A DNA stretch of 64,000 nucleotides from Vibrio sp. NTOU-M3 (GTDB lineage Bacteria > Pseudomonadota > Gammaproteobacteria > Enterobacterales > Vibrionaceae): contig NZ_CP162100.1 in NCBI RefSeq assembly GCF_040869035.1, positions 124,001 to 188,000 of the forward strand, given 5' to 3'. Below the pieces are notes generated by a model. That model ran no database searches. It worked only from the letters and a program-made list of their open reading frames with translations, and was not told the origin of the DNA. Below are positions 38,748 through 49,785 of the stretch, one piece after another (positions within the stretch are counted from its first letter, which is position 1; every line of letters starts with the position of its first letter). A program made the translations under genes and the position numbers.

Positions 38748-38914
38748 CAAATAATAGCCGTTCTTAATTGTGTTTTGGTTAATGAAAGTTCATCACATGA
38801 TGACTAATGAGATAATTCAAGAAAAGTAATTCTCTTATAAGAATCTTATGTCCTTATTAGATTTTATGCTCTAGTAGAGTATATTTAGTGGCTAGGATAT
38901 TGTACTGACTTTTG

Positions 38915-39982
38915 CTATTTTGGGGTCTCTAAAATTTTCCTAAAAAATGAAGTTATTTTCCATACATTGCTTAATAATGAAATGTAAATGAAAAAGCATA
39001 GTATAAACAAATAAAGCATTATATATTCAGGTATATTAGATATCTCACCATATATTCCAAACCCTGCATATACTGCTGCAATTAAGCAAATGACAACTAG
39101 TGTCTGAGTTGAACTGAGTCCTAGTCTTTGAAATATATGGTGTAGATGCTCTCTATCTGGTTTAAATGGAGAGTCGCCTCTTCGTATTCTTCGGTACATA
39201 ATTGCTGACATATCCATCAGAGGGACCGCAATCAACCAAAGTGCGGTTACCGGGCGTAATGGAGGATTAGTACCGTTTTGACTAGATAGAAGTAAAAACC
39301 AAATAACAGTAAAGCCGATTAGCATGCTACCTGCATCCCCCATAAATACCTTTCTTCGCCGGCCAAAAGCACCCAAGTTAAGTAAAATATAGGGAAGCAT
39401 AATTACAATCATTACTAAACATAAATATGCGATATTGTGTTGGCTATCGTATGCGAGCATAATTCCTAGGCCACCAAAAGTAACTATGGATAAGCCTCCA
39501 AGTAATCCATCAATACCGTCAACCATGTTAAAGGCATTAATTGCTCCGACAACCGCTAATACTGTAACTAGATAGCCAAACCAGCCTAATGTAATGATGT
39601 CTCCTTGGCCAAATACGTCTCCAATCGTTTTTAGTTCGATATTGCCTAATGTCATCATTGCTATAGAAAGAGCAGCTTGAATAGCGAAACGTATTTTGAA
39701 GCTAATATCAAATTTGTCGTCAAGGGCACCCACAGTAACTAATATGATAATGCAGCCAGCATAAAGCTCAGTATTTTGTATGATATCTGGATTATTAAAG
39801 AGGAAATATAAGAGAGATATACATATAGATATCCCGCCAACAAGAGGTATTGCACCATTATGTAGCTTTCGTTCATTCGGTTTATCGACTAATCCAATAT
39901 TTTTAGCAAACTTACGCATAAAAAATATGGTTGCTAGGGAAAAGAAGAATAAAAAAGCAAGATCGACAAATGGTATGAACAT
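38915..39982 (-). CDS. wecA: Undecaprenyl-phosphate N-acetylglucosaminyl 1-phosphate transferase
   Basis: The 355-residue membrane enzyme has about 11 hydrophobic segments. The family motifs are GALDDKFD near 85, INAFNMVDGIDGLLGG near 148, GDAGSMLIGF near 215 and the cytoplasmic DREHLHHIFQRLGL near 273. WecA starts O-antigen or capsule units by transferring HexNAc-1-phosphate to undecaprenyl phosphate. It points toward the wzy gene; the 167 bases between them show no strong terminator. It is the probable initiator for the cluster. Confidence 0.92.
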   Translation of the reverse strand: MFIPFVDLAFLFFFSLATIFFMRKFAKNIGLVDKPNERKLHNGAIPLVGGISICISLLYFLFNNPDIIQNTELYAGCIIILVTVGALDDKFDISFKIRFAIQAALSIAMMTLGNIELKTIGDVFGQGDIITLGWFGYLVTVLAVVGAINAFNMVDGIDGLLGGLSIVTFGGLGIMLAYDSQHNIAYLCLVMIVIMLPYILLNLGAFGRRRKVFMGDAGSMLIGFTVIWFLLLSSQNGTNPPLRPVTALWLIAVPLMDMSAIMYRRIRRGDSPFKPDREHLHHIFQRLGLSSTQTLVVICLIAAVYAGFGIYGEISNIPEYIMLYLFILCFFIYISLLSNVWKITSFFRKILETPK

Positions 39983-40101
39983 AATTTTAACTGTAATTAG
40001 GTGACATGTTATTTTAAGTGATATTTTCTAACTGATAAAGTATGCATGTCTCAATCATTAGAAGTGTTTGATTTTTGAGAATGGTTCAAGTGTGAAATTG
40101 G

Positions 40102-41442
40102 TTACAAAATTTGCTTCAATACCCGATCTGCCTTCACTCGCGTAATTTTACGCATCAGCTTTTGGACAACTTCAGGATAATCTTCCACCTTTTCTAGCTG
40201 TTTGTATGTACAGATGAGTTGAGTGTGTTGCAGAATATTCTCTACTTCTTGTTCAAACTGTTTAGTTAGGTGATGGTAGTGATCTTGAATGAGAATAGCG
40301 TTCTCTAAATCAAGTTTCCATGCACGTGGGTTTAGATTGTTGCCAGTGATCAGCATGTATCGCTTATCTACCCAAATTCCTTTTAAGTGAAAGCTATTTT
40401 CATCGTGTTTCCAAAGGTGGATCGAGAGCTTTCGTGCAGCAATATTGGCTTCATTCACTTTAGCAAACTGGCGAAGGTTGCGTTCGTAAAGGTACGGCAA
40501 TCCGCCGATTGTTTTAAATTCTTCTTCTGGAGCAATATAAAAGTCATTCGCGGTTTTATCACCAACAACAATGGTAACTTTTACACCACGTTTTATCGCC
40601 TTTTTTACTTCCTTTGCCACTGGTTTTGGGAAGTTAAAATATGGAGTACAAATGAAGACTTCATCTTTTGCCAATGCAATAAGCTGAGCGATGCCTTGGT
40701 TTAAACGGTTACGCTTTCGCCCTAGGCCAACAATTGGAGTGACGGCGACTTGATCTGGACTGATGCTTTCTGATGTAAACTGATAAGACGCTTTTGCCAA
40801 CGCCGCACGGAACTGGCGAATATCCGCTTTAATTTCTTTGGTTTCAGGCTTTGCTGGGCAGGCAAGGTTATTTACTGCTGGGTGAGCAACCATTTGTTCT
40901 TGAATAAATTGCACCATGCTATCAGCTAAAGAGGCATTGCGTAGCGAATGATAGCGATCAAAGCGGTATTTTTCTTTGTAGTTCAGGTAGATATTATTGA
41001 GGCTTGCACCACTGTATATTACCTGATCATCTATAATAAAGCCTTTTAAATGCAGCACACCAAACACTTCTCGACCACGAACCGGAATCCCATAAATAGG
41101 AACCGTATGTTGGTATCGGTCAGAGAATTCTTTGTACATCGATGCGTTTGTTTTAGATGCTTCAACACCGATTAGGCCACGTTGCGCGCGGTGCCAATCA
41201 ACACATACATTAATATCTAAACCAGGATTACGCTGCTTAGCTTCGTAAAGCTCGGTCAATATTTCTCGACCAGCTTCGTCATCTTCAAGATAAAGTGCAA
41301 CAAGGTAAATTCGTTTGCTGGCTTCTCGAATCGCTTGTATTAAGCGAGTTCTGAAATCTGACGCAGCGTACAACGTCTCAAATTGCGCGGGATCTTGCGC
41401 TAGAGTTGGAAGTTGTTCGAATAAATTCCTATTGCTGATCAT
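40102..41442 (-). CDS. pssA: CDP-diacylglycerol-serine O-phosphatidyltransferase (phosphatidylserine synthase)
   Basis: The 446-residue protein is the PLD-like type I PssA. The two HKD-type motifs are VLHLKGFIIDDQVIYSGASLN near 138 and SFHLKGIWVDKRYMLITGNNLN near 352, quoted in part. It makes phosphatidylserine, the precursor of phosphatidylethanolamine, at the inner membrane face. It sits between the polysaccharide cluster and murB-birA. Confidence 0.93.
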   Translation of the reverse strand: MISNRNLFEQLPTLAQDPAQFETLYAASDFRTRLIQAIREASKRIYLVALYLEDDEAGREILTELYEAKQRNPGLDINVCVDWHRAQRGLIGVEASKTNASMYKEFSDRYQHTVPIYGIPVRGREVFGVLHLKGFIIDDQVIYSGASLNNIYLNYKEKYRFDRYHSLRNASLADSMVQFIQEQMVAHPAVNNLACPAKPETKEIKADIRQFRAALAKASYQFTSESISPDQVAVTPIVGLGRKRNRLNQGIAQLIALAKDEVFICTPYFNFPKPVAKEVKKAIKRGVKVTIVVGDKTANDFYIAPEEEFKTIGGLPYLYERNLRQFAKVNEANIAARKLSIHLWKHDENSFHLKGIWVDKRYMLITGNNLNPRAWKLDLENAILIQDHYHHLTKQFEQEVENILQHTQLICTYKQLEKVEDYPEVVQKLMRKITRVKADRVLKQIL

Positions 41443-41523
41443 GTTGGGTGGATTACCTTAACTAAAAGAGGACATCGGATATTAGCAAATCTAAACGGCC
41501 GTTTACCAGAAAAGCTGTGAATT

Positions 41524-41964
41524 TCAGGGATTCTGCTGCTGAAAATGCATTGGAATGAGACTTTTTCCACCGTTTATGCAGCGATTGAAGAGTTGTTTGA
41601 GGTGGTGTGGTAGCACCTCGCTATCAATCGTATGAAATCCATGCTGTTGATAAAAAGTCTCTAGGTGAGCATAAGCAAAGCAGTATGTTCTCTCATTCAA
41701 AATAGTGTTGCGACAATGGTTCATAAGCTGATGTCCAACACCGGTGCCTCGATGCGTTGGCACAACGAGCATTCCAGTTAACAGTTGTAGTTGTTCTAGA
41801 GGACGAAACCGAACCACTGCAACAATCATATTGTTTTCATACCCTACAATAGTCACTTCATTTTTTTTCGCTTTTGCTGAAGGGTAGTGCGCTTTATAAA
41901 TTCGTGTGACTAGTGGAAGTTTTATTGGCTCTAGTGTCTGAAAGGTCAGCTTACTCATTCTCAT
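41524..41964 (-). CDS. GNAT family N-acetyltransferase
   Basis: The 146-residue protein has the acetyl-CoA motif VVPTHRGTGVGHQLMNHC near residues 66-83 and a C-terminal FYQQHGFHTIDSEVLP block. The substrate is unknown. Two in-frame ATGs, 41964 and 41958, are possible. It is divergent from murB. Confidence 0.82.
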   Translation of the reverse strand: MRMSKLTFQTLEPIKLPLVTRIYKAHYPSAKAKKNEVTIVGYENNMIVAVVRFRPLEQLQLLTGMLVVPTHRGTGVGHQLMNHCRNTILNERTYCFAYAHLETFYQQHGFHTIDSEVLPHHLKQLFNRCINGGKSLIPMHFQQQNP

Positions 41965-42017
41965 TGGGCGACTATCTATTGTAGAATGAAGCCAGTTTAA
42001 ATGACTTGATAAAACTG

Positions 42018-43064
42018 ATGCAAACTCTCACTCAGGCCAGTTTGGCACCTTTCCACACTTTTTCTATCGAACAAACTTGTGATTATTTGATGGAAGTGTC
42101 TTCTATTGACGAACTTAAAGCCGCATTTCAGAACCCTGAATGGCTTACTATTCCGAAGCTTGTATTAGGAAAAGGCAGCAATATGTTGTTTACCCAGCAC
42201 TTCGAAGGCGTTGTGTTGCTAAATCGCCTATTGGGTAAATCTGTTGAAGAGTCAGAAACGCATTGGAAACTGCATATTTCGGCTGGGGAAGATTGGCCTT
42301 CTTTCGTTCAGTGGTGTGTTGAGAAAGGTTACAATGGTTTAGAAAATTTGGCGTTAATTCCTGGCTGTGTCGGTTCTGCACCCATCCAAAACATAGGTGC
42401 TTATGGGGTGGAATTGCAAGATGTGTGTGAGTATGTGGATGTATTGTGCCTCGAGTCTTATCAGATCATTCGATTGAATGCTGAAGAGTGTGAGTTTGGC
42501 TATCGCGACTCAGTTTTTAAGCATCGACTCTACCAAAAAGCCGTGATTGTTGCTGTTGGTTTTAGTTTATCCAAAAGCTGGAATGCGAATGTCCAATATG
42601 GCCCGCTTAAGTCTTTTAAGCAAGATACGGTGACCGCGCGAGAGGTGTTTGAACGTGTCTGCCAGATCCGCCAAGACAAATTGCCAGATCCATCAGTAAA
42701 CGGAAATGCCGGAAGCTTTTTTAAAAACCCGATTGTGGGAGAGTTGCACTATCAACGTCTTGCTCAGCAGTATCCAGATATTGTTGCCTATCCTGTTGCA
42801 AACGGCACGAAGTTAGCCGCAGGTTGGTTAATAGATCAATGTGGCTTAAAAGGAGAAATGTGTGGTGGGGCGCAGGTACACCCGAAGCAGGCGTTGGTTA
42901 TTGTCAATAAGTCGCAAGCAATTGCAGAGGATGTGGTCAGTCTAGCAGCTCTAGTTAGACAGCGAGTACTGGATAAATTCGGTGTGGAGTTGGAACATGA
43001 AGTGCGCTTTATGGGGGCAACACATGAGACGAGCTTAGAGCGCATTTTAGGTAAGCTACTATGA
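42018..43064 (+). CDS. murB: UDP-N-acetylmuramate dehydrogenase
   Basis: This FAD enzyme reduces UDP-GlcNAc-enolpyruvate in peptidoglycan synthesis. The 348-residue protein shows LGKGSNMLF near 54, the LENLALIPGCVGSAPIQNIGAYG block near 112 (quoted in part), and GNAGSFFKNP near 232 with the catalytic serine. It is the type I MurB. The frame opens at a TTG (42006), but the ATG at 42018 is preferred. It overlaps birA by 4 bases. Confidence 0.96.
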   Translation: MQTLTQASLAPFHTFSIEQTCDYLMEVSSIDELKAAFQNPEWLTIPKLVLGKGSNMLFTQHFEGVVLLNRLLGKSVEESETHWKLHISAGEDWPSFVQWCVEKGYNGLENLALIPGCVGSAPIQNIGAYGVELQDVCEYVDVLCLESYQIIRLNAEECEFGYRDSVFKHRLYQKAVIVAVGFSLSKSWNANVQYGPLKSFKQDTVTAREVFERVCQIRQDKLPDPSVNGNAGSFFKNPIVGELHYQRLAQQYPDIVAYPVANGTKLAAGWLIDQCGLKGEMCGGAQVHPKQALVIVNKSQAIAEDVVSLAALVRQRVLDKFGVELEHEVRFMGATHETSLERILGKLL

Positions 43065-44020
43065 AAGATCATAAGACTAAGCTGAGCTTACTCAAAGCTC
43101 TTTCCCAAGGAGGCTTTCACTCAGGTGAAGAGCTAGGGGCAGAGCTTGGCATTTCTCGGGCGGCAGTTAGCAAACATATCAAGGGAATACAAGCTTGGGG
43201 TGTGGATGTATTTCGTGTTCAGGGCAAAGGCTATCAATTAGCTGAGCCCCTGCAGTTACTGGATGAACATACTCTACGAAATGGTGTTAATAAGCCACTC
43301 AGTCTTATACCGATCATTGACTCAACAAATCAGTACTTGTTGGAAAGAGTGGATGAGCTTGAATCGGGCTCGGTTTGTCTAGCAGAATACCAAGCTAAAG
43401 GGAGGGGACGGCGTGGTCGAGAATGGGTGTCGCCGTTTGGTTCGAACTTATATCTCTCAATGTTTTGGCGCTTAGATGCTGGTATGGCAGCAGCAATGGG
43501 ATTAAGCCTTGTTGTTGGTGTTGCGATTGTAGAAGCGTTGCAACAACAAGGCATCGAAGGCATAAAATTAAAGTGGCCCAATGATCTCTATTTTCAAGAT
43601 CGAAAGTTGGCGGGGATTTTGGTTGAAATGTCTGGTCAAGCTGGCGGAGCTGCAAACTTAGTCATCGGAATGGGGATGAATTTAAAGATGCAGCAGAATA
43701 CGTCGGGGATCACCCAACCATGGGCTAGTCTCAGTGAAGTGCTTGAAGAAAAAGAACTTGATCGCAATCAGCTTGCCATATCAATGATTAATACACTTCA
43801 GATTGCTCTTGAAGATTATGAAGCCAAGGGAATGTCTGGTTTTGTTGAGCGCTGGAATCGGCTGGATAATTTTCTAGGAAGAAAAGTTAAGCTTATTATG
43901 GGTACACGTGAAGTTGTTGGCATTGAGCGCGGGATCAATGAGCAAGGAGCCGTGTTATTAGATACGGAGGCTGGAGTAGAGGCGTACATCGGTGGTGAAA
44001 TTTCACTACGCCAAAGCTGA
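43061..44020 (+). CDS. birA: Bifunctional biotin ligase / biotin operon repressor
   Basis: The 319-residue protein has an N-terminal winged helix (GAELGISRAAVSKHIKGIQ near residues 27-45) that binds the bio operator. The central ligase domain has the GRGRRGREW biotinyl-AMP loop near 114 and KLKWPNDLY near 170. It attaches biotin to acetyl-CoA carboxylase. It starts inside the murB stop (ATGA), the usual order. Confidence 0.96.
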   Translation: MKDHKTKLSLLKALSQGGFHSGEELGAELGISRAAVSKHIKGIQAWGVDVFRVQGKGYQLAEPLQLLDEHTLRNGVNKPLSLIPIIDSTNQYLLERVDELESGSVCLAEYQAKGRGRRGREWVSPFGSNLYLSMFWRLDAGMAAAMGLSLVVGVAIVEALQQQGIEGIKLKWPNDLYFQDRKLAGILVEMSGQAGGAANLVIGMGMNLKMQQNTSGITQPWASLSEVLEEKELDRNQLAISMINTLQIALEDYEAKGMSGFVERWNRLDNFLGRKVKLIMGTREVVGIERGINEQGAVLLDTEAGVEAYIGGEISLRQS

Positions 44021-44033
44021 TTCTATTCGGTGG

Positions 44034-44378
44034 CTAACGCCAATGATGCTCTTTAGGTTTAAAGGGAATAATGTCAGCAGCTTCACACTCCTCCTGAAGT
44101 ACATCACCATCTAAAGCACATCGAAAGCGGCCGATTTGTGCGGAAAGCTCCTGCATTAAAACAATATTGGTGTGGTTAGGGTTTTTACAGCGACTAACCA
44201 CTCTATCAATGTGGCTTTGCTGGGCCCATAACCTGTCTTGCATTTCCTCAGATGCAGATAAAATCATCTCCTCACACATGTCCTTTTTAAATTGCTCAAA
44301 GGCTGCGGGATTGTGCTCAGCAAGTTCCATTAGTTCATCAAATGATGGCAGGGTTTGAGTTAATGGTGTCACACTCAT
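44034..44378 (-). CDS. DUF3135 domain protein
   Basis: The 114-residue soluble protein matches the DUF3135 group of Vibrio and relatives: LPSFDELMELAEHNPAAFEQFKK near residues 10-32 (quoted in part) and CKNPNHTNIVLMQELS near 62. The function is unknown. It is convergent with birA. A perfect 22-bp palindrome lies about 90 bases upstream of its start and may regulate it. Confidence 0.8.
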   Translation of the reverse strand: MSVTPLTQTLPSFDELMELAEHNPAAFEQFKKDMCEEMILSASEEMQDRLWAQQSHIDRVVSRCKNPNHTNIVLMQELSAQIGRFRCALDGDVLQEECEAADIIPFKPKEHHWR

Positions 44379-44467
44379 AGCTGATTCCTTACATCCGGGT
44401 GATTAATTTATCAACAAGCTACTATAAGGATAAGAGATAAAATAGAGCAAAGTTTGAACGAAAATGG

Positions 44468-44489
44468 ACTTTCTCAAATTTGAGAAAGT
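44468..44489. promoter_or_regulatory. Perfect 22-bp palindrome upstream of the DUF3135 gene
   Basis: The half-site ACTTTCTCAAA (44468-44478) is followed directly by its exact reverse complement. No T-run follows on either strand, so it is not a terminator. A dimeric repressor or activator site is likely; the binding protein is unknown. Confidence 0.6.
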
Positions 44490-44563
44490 TGTTTTGCGTA
44501 TGGAATAATGAGGATCGAATTACTTATTTTAGATATTCTTAAATAGAATCAGGAAGGTAATGA

Positions 44564-45181
44564 TTAGAAGAGTAAAATTGAGTAGCTACAACGGCGCTCT
44601 CCTTCAATAATATGTTCGGTTCTGGTTATCGTGCATTCTTTACCTAATAGTTTTTGAAAAACATTTAACTCAGATTGGCATAGGCTTGGACATCGTTTTG
44701 CCGCTTTGCAAATGGGGCAGTGGTTTTCAATCAGCAGATAACCATTCTCTGTCTTTTCAAGCTCGGCCATATAGCCTTCTTGCTCTCGCAGTGATACTAA
44801 AACTTGCAATTTATCTTCTAAGTTAGGGCTACCAGCGATCGCTTTTTGGTATTGTTCAAGAGTTTTTACTTCCCGTTCTGCCGTTACCTTAGCAACCCCT
44901 TCTTTGCCAAATACAGACTCAATGGCATCAATCACTTGAATGGTAAGCTCACTATGACGATCAGCAAACTGAGCATGGCCTTTCTGGGTTAAAGACCAAT
45001 GGCGGGTTGGACGGCCGACTTTTACTTTCACATCATGAAAAGCGAGAATGCCGTCGTCTTCAAGGCCCTGCAGGTGCTGACGTGCTCCCATAGTCGTCAT
45101 TGATAGCTCTTCCGCTAACTGTTTTGCGGTAATGGCACCATCGCGTTTAATGGTTTGTAGTATCCTATCGACTGTTTTCAT
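44564..45181 (-). CDS. SufR-like winged-helix regulator with Fe-S-type cysteines
   Basis: The 205-residue protein has an N-terminal DeoR/ArsR-like winged helix (ITAKQLAEELSMTTMGARQHL near residues 16-36, quoted in part) and a wing with KVGRPTRHW near 55. The C-terminal half has a cysteine cluster CPICKAAKRCPSLCQSE near 154 and a later C-T-I and C-S-Y. This layout is the COG2345/SufR group that senses Fe-S clusters. No suf genes lie nearby, so the target is not evident. The ATG at 45181 has GAGGGAAG upstream. It is divergent from wzz. Confidence 0.8.
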   Translation of the reverse strand: MKTVDRILQTIKRDGAITAKQLAEELSMTTMGARQHLQGLEDDGILAFHDVKVKVGRPTRHWSLTQKGHAQFADRHSELTIQVIDAIESVFGKEGVAKVTAEREVKTLEQYQKAIAGSPNLEDKLQVLVSLREQEGYMAELEKTENGYLLIENHCPICKAAKRCPSLCQSELNVFQKLLGKECTITRTEHIIEGERRCSYSILLF

Positions 45182-45399
45182 CACTTCCCTCTTTTATTGC
45201 CATTATTATGTCGGAATGAGTTTATAAAGCAAAGAATTTACTATGTTGAACATAGTGATACAAGTAAGTCGACTTCGTCTTTTGATAACACTTTTTCGCA
45301 AAAATCTTCGCTAGTGTCAGTTTTGACTATGCTAAACTGTCGAGCAATGAAATTGAGTACTTGGTATCGGCCAAGGTTAGTGATGTTAAAGGATAAAAA

Positions 45400-46539
45400 G
45401 TGAGCAACTCTACTCAGCAAGTAACCAATCAAAATTACCCAGAACTGCCACAAAACTTCCACCAAGGTGACGAAATTGATTTGCGTGAGTTGTTTATCGC
45501 ACTTTGGAAAGGGAAACTGATCATTGTAATGTCGATAGTGGTATTTGCTATTGGAGCAGTTGTGTATGCATTGCAAGCACAGGAGTGGTGGAGTTCAAAA
45601 GCAAAAATTTCCCAACCTCAAATTCAAGATATAGCGTCCTACCAGCAGCAAGTGAAGCAATTTCAACCAGTATTTGATATTTATCAAGAAGATGGCACTG
45701 TGCTTGTAAGCAAAGAACTCAATAATTTAATAGATACACAAGTGTTGTTTAAGCGTTTTGTTGATGGTTTTAACTCCACTAACAATAAAAAGGCTTTTCT
45801 GGATGCAAGCTCTGAATTCCAGAATTTCAAACAACAATTAGTGGAAAAAAATGTCACCGAAGATGAGGTCACTGAGGCGACCCGTAAGTTGTATGCTGAA
45901 TGGTTCCATAAAATATCAGCTAGCGTGGAAGATAAAACCATGCCTTTTTCGCCATATGATCTTGCTCTACAGGCGACAACACAAGAAAGTAGCTTTATTA
46001 TGCTTTCAAGCTATATAGATGTGATCCAACTAAAAGCTCGAAATGAAGCTTTGAATAACTTAGAAGCCATTGTTGATGCCAAGAAGCATGAGCTTGTACA
46101 ACAAAAACGAATTTTAACTGCTCAAGCAATAAATCGTTTGTCAGTGGAAGTGGAGCGTTCGAAGTACGCATTGGATATTGCTGAAGCGGCTAAAGTCGAT
46201 CAGCCAATTCAAACCAATTCCACTCAGGAGATTTTTTCGATTGATTTAGGAACTAGAGCGTTAGCAGCGAAAGTCAAGGCGCTGGAGTCAGTGAAAAACT
46301 TAAGTGTTATTGAGCCTCGCTTACAACAAATCGATGCCAAACTTGATATGTTGAACAACTTGAAAGTTGATCGTTCAATTGAATTTCAAACTTTCCGTTT
46401 CTTGGAAAATGTCGAACAACCAATTTCTCGCGATAAACCAAAACGCGCACTTATCGCTGTACTAGGAGCACTTCTTGGAGGAATGCTGGGTGTAGCAATT
46501 GTGCTAGTACGCTTTGTATTTCGACGTGAAGAAGATTAA
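45400..46539 (+). CDS. wzz: Wzz chain-length determinant (GTG start)
   Basis: The 379-residue inner-membrane protein has the Wzz layout: cytoplasmic N-terminus with DEIDLRELFIALWKGK near 25-40, membrane segment at about 43-60, a long periplasmic coiled-coil region, and a second membrane segment at about 352-374 ahead of RFVFRREED. The pre-TM2 block QPISRDKPKRALIAVLG near 342 is the proline-rich signature. It sets O-chain length. It uses a GTG start with AAAGGA upstream. It lies about 6.6 kb from the rest of the polysaccharide cluster. Confidence 0.9.
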   Translation: MSNSTQQVTNQNYPELPQNFHQGDEIDLRELFIALWKGKLIIVMSIVVFAIGAVVYALQAQEWWSSKAKISQPQIQDIASYQQQVKQFQPVFDIYQEDGTVLVSKELNNLIDTQVLFKRFVDGFNSTNNKKAFLDASSEFQNFKQQLVEKNVTEDEVTEATRKLYAEWFHKISASVEDKTMPFSPYDLALQATTQESSFIMLSSYIDVIQLKARNEALNNLEAIVDAKKHELVQQKRILTAQAINRLSVEVERSKYALDIAEAAKVDQPIQTNSTQEIFSIDLGTRALAAKVKALESVKNLSVIEPRLQQIDAKLDMLNNLKVDRSIEFQTFRFLENVEQPISRDKPKRALIAVLGALLGGMLGVAIVLVRFVFRREED

Positions 46540-46559
46540 GCAAATATATTTATTAAGCT

Positions 46560-46586
46560 AAAGGGCTCTCTACAGAGCCCTTTTTA
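46560..46586 (+). terminator. Terminator after wzz
   Basis: The stem AAGGGCTCT / AGAGCCCTT with loop CTAC is followed by TTT. It lies 21 bases after the wzz stop and insulates groESL from wzz. Confidence 0.85.
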
Positions 46587-46630
46587 TTTCTACTTTTTCG
46601 TTATCCACCTCACAAAAAAAAATGCGTTTG

Positions 46631-46661
46631 CCCTTGGGATCAACCTTTTTACCCCTCATAT
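46631..46661 (+). promoter_or_regulatory. Candidate sigma-32 (heat-shock) promoter of groESL
   Basis: CCCTTGGGA (46631-46639), resembling the CTTGAA -35 element, and CCCCTCATAT (46652-46661), close to the CCCCATNT -10 element, are spaced as in heat-shock promoters. They lie 65 bases upstream of groES. The call is from similarity to the consensus only. Confidence 0.55.
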
Positions 46662-46726
46662 AGGTATCACAAGGCCTTATTGGCTGTTATCAAATCAAAC
46701 ATGGAAACTTTCAGGAGAGACGACCG

Positions 46727-47017
46727 ATGAACATTCGTCCATTACATGACCGAGTTATCGTAGAGCGTAAAGAAGTAGAGTCTAAGTCTGCTGGTGGCAT
46801 TGTGCTGACGGGTTCAGCCGCAGAAAAATCAACGCGTGGCGTCGTATTAGCTGTAGGTAAAGGCCGCATTCTGGAAAACGGTACAGTTTTGCCACTAGAT
46901 GTAAAAGTGGGTGATACGGTTATCTTTGCTGAAGGCTACGGTACAAAAACTGAAAAAGTAGACGGTAAAGAAGTGTTAGTAATGTCTGAAAATGACATTC
47001 TGGCAATCGTAGAGTAA
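46727..47017 (+). CDS. groES: Co-chaperonin GroES
   Basis: The 96-residue protein caps the GroEL ring. It shows [14 protein letters not shown] at the start, the mobile loop [18 protein letters not shown] near residues 22-39, and [16 protein letters not shown] near 62. A GGAGAGA ribosome site precedes the ATG. groEL follows after 75 bases. Confidence 0.98.
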   Translation: MNIRPLHDRVIVERKEVESKSAGGIVLTGSAAEKSTRGVVLAVGKGRILENGTVLPLDVKVGDTVIFAEGYGTKTEKVDGKEVLVMSENDILAIVE

Positions 47018-47077
47018 TAGCAATCATTGAGTAATTTTTGCTCAGATTCAACTGCTAATCAAAAACAAAGAATTTAG

Positions 47078-48730
<1,653 letters not shown>

Positions 48731-49025
48731 TGCGACAAGCGTCGCACTGACCGTAACCCGGTACTTAAGGTACTTGGGTCGAGGTGATTGGTTAAAGTCA
48801 TAATCACCTCAGCTGTCATAAGACGAGATGAAAGTACAGCGCTTTATTTTATATAAGGTTTCTCGACATTAAAACTTAGCTGGCAACAGCTCACTAAAAC
48901 TCAATATAGAAGCTGGTTTCATTTGGTTTCTGTTCACTAATACATCGCATTGGAATGAGTTCTCTCAGGAAATACGTGTCATTAGATTCGAACATTGAGT
49001 TAAAACCCTTATTAAGGGTTGGAAG
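48731..49025 (+). other. groEL 3' untranslated region upstream of the intron
   Basis: No gene is seen. The segment holds two strong hairpins: one over the groEL stop (48729-48748) and a 9-bp stem GAGGTGATT / AATCACCTC at 48781-48810 with a 12-base loop. A short inverted repeat AACCCTTA / TTAAGGGTT lies at about 49005-49021, close to the suspected 5' end of the intron. Neither hairpin has a T-run after it. Confidence 0.45.
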
Positions 49026-49785
49026 TGCTTGTTATTTGAGCGCGGATAATATCCGTTAATCTCAATTTGTAGGTACTCCCACGGTCAGTACGACTGAAGC
49101 TTGTATTTGTATTGTCTTACTCTCAGTTTAACTGAAGTAGATGAGACCAACTCTGTAGCGAGTTGTAGCCTAGGGATAGTGCTAGTCGGTAACGAATAGT
49201 GCGAAGCTTCCTGACAATGTACCCCCCGAAAGGGTTGATCTTTCATGTGAATGAGGATTTAGATACCAACAGAGACAGTTGGTTGAGGGGCTAGGCTTGG
49301 CTATATGGTTAACGTATGTGAACTGTTGATAAACAACGTCAGCCGCGACGAGCGAAATGTCTTTGATACGCTCCGACCAAAAGGTATGTGGACAGGTTAT
49401 TCCTTTTACATCTGGGGATACGCTACTGTAGTTCCACCGTTGGATAGACAGAACCTAAGTAGCTGTTTGTATAAATACAGGAACTTGGTAAGCCCAATTC
49501 TTCGCCTAATAGGCAGGGGAGTCGTGAGACGAACTGTTGGAGGAGTGGGTAGAAGAGCGATGGAAAAAGCGAACGCCTAACTGTAATGGTTAGGATAGAG
49601 GCTTTGCCTTAATCCGAAAGGGTGCAGACTTCCATCTGGTCTTTAATCGTAAAACTGCTTGTAAAGCTAAACAGGCTGATCGACGGAGCAATTCGTTGGT
49701 TATTACTTTCCTTAAGGGTGAAGAACTCACCCTTAAGGGCGAGATCTTTACTTTTCTTAAGGATTCAACCTTTGAGGAGAGCAAG

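Noticed and set aside
38748..38914. A small gene between wzy and wecA
   Set aside because: Only AT-rich sequence with stops in all frames is seen; no ribosome site with a sensible frame follows.
44390..44563. A terminator for the SufR-like regulator
   Set aside because: The palindrome at 44468 has no T-run on the minus strand, so it does not fit a Rho-independent terminator.
48731..48750. TGCGAC hairpin after groEL as the 5' end of the group II intron
   Set aside because: It begins with a GTGCGAC-like sequence, but it would place domain I elements about 440 bases downstream, too far; it is more likely groEL 3' structure.
49305..49580. 91-residue open frame in the intron 5' part
   Set aside because: It lies in intron domain I-III RNA sequence, shows no protein-like motif, and is best explained as a chance frame.
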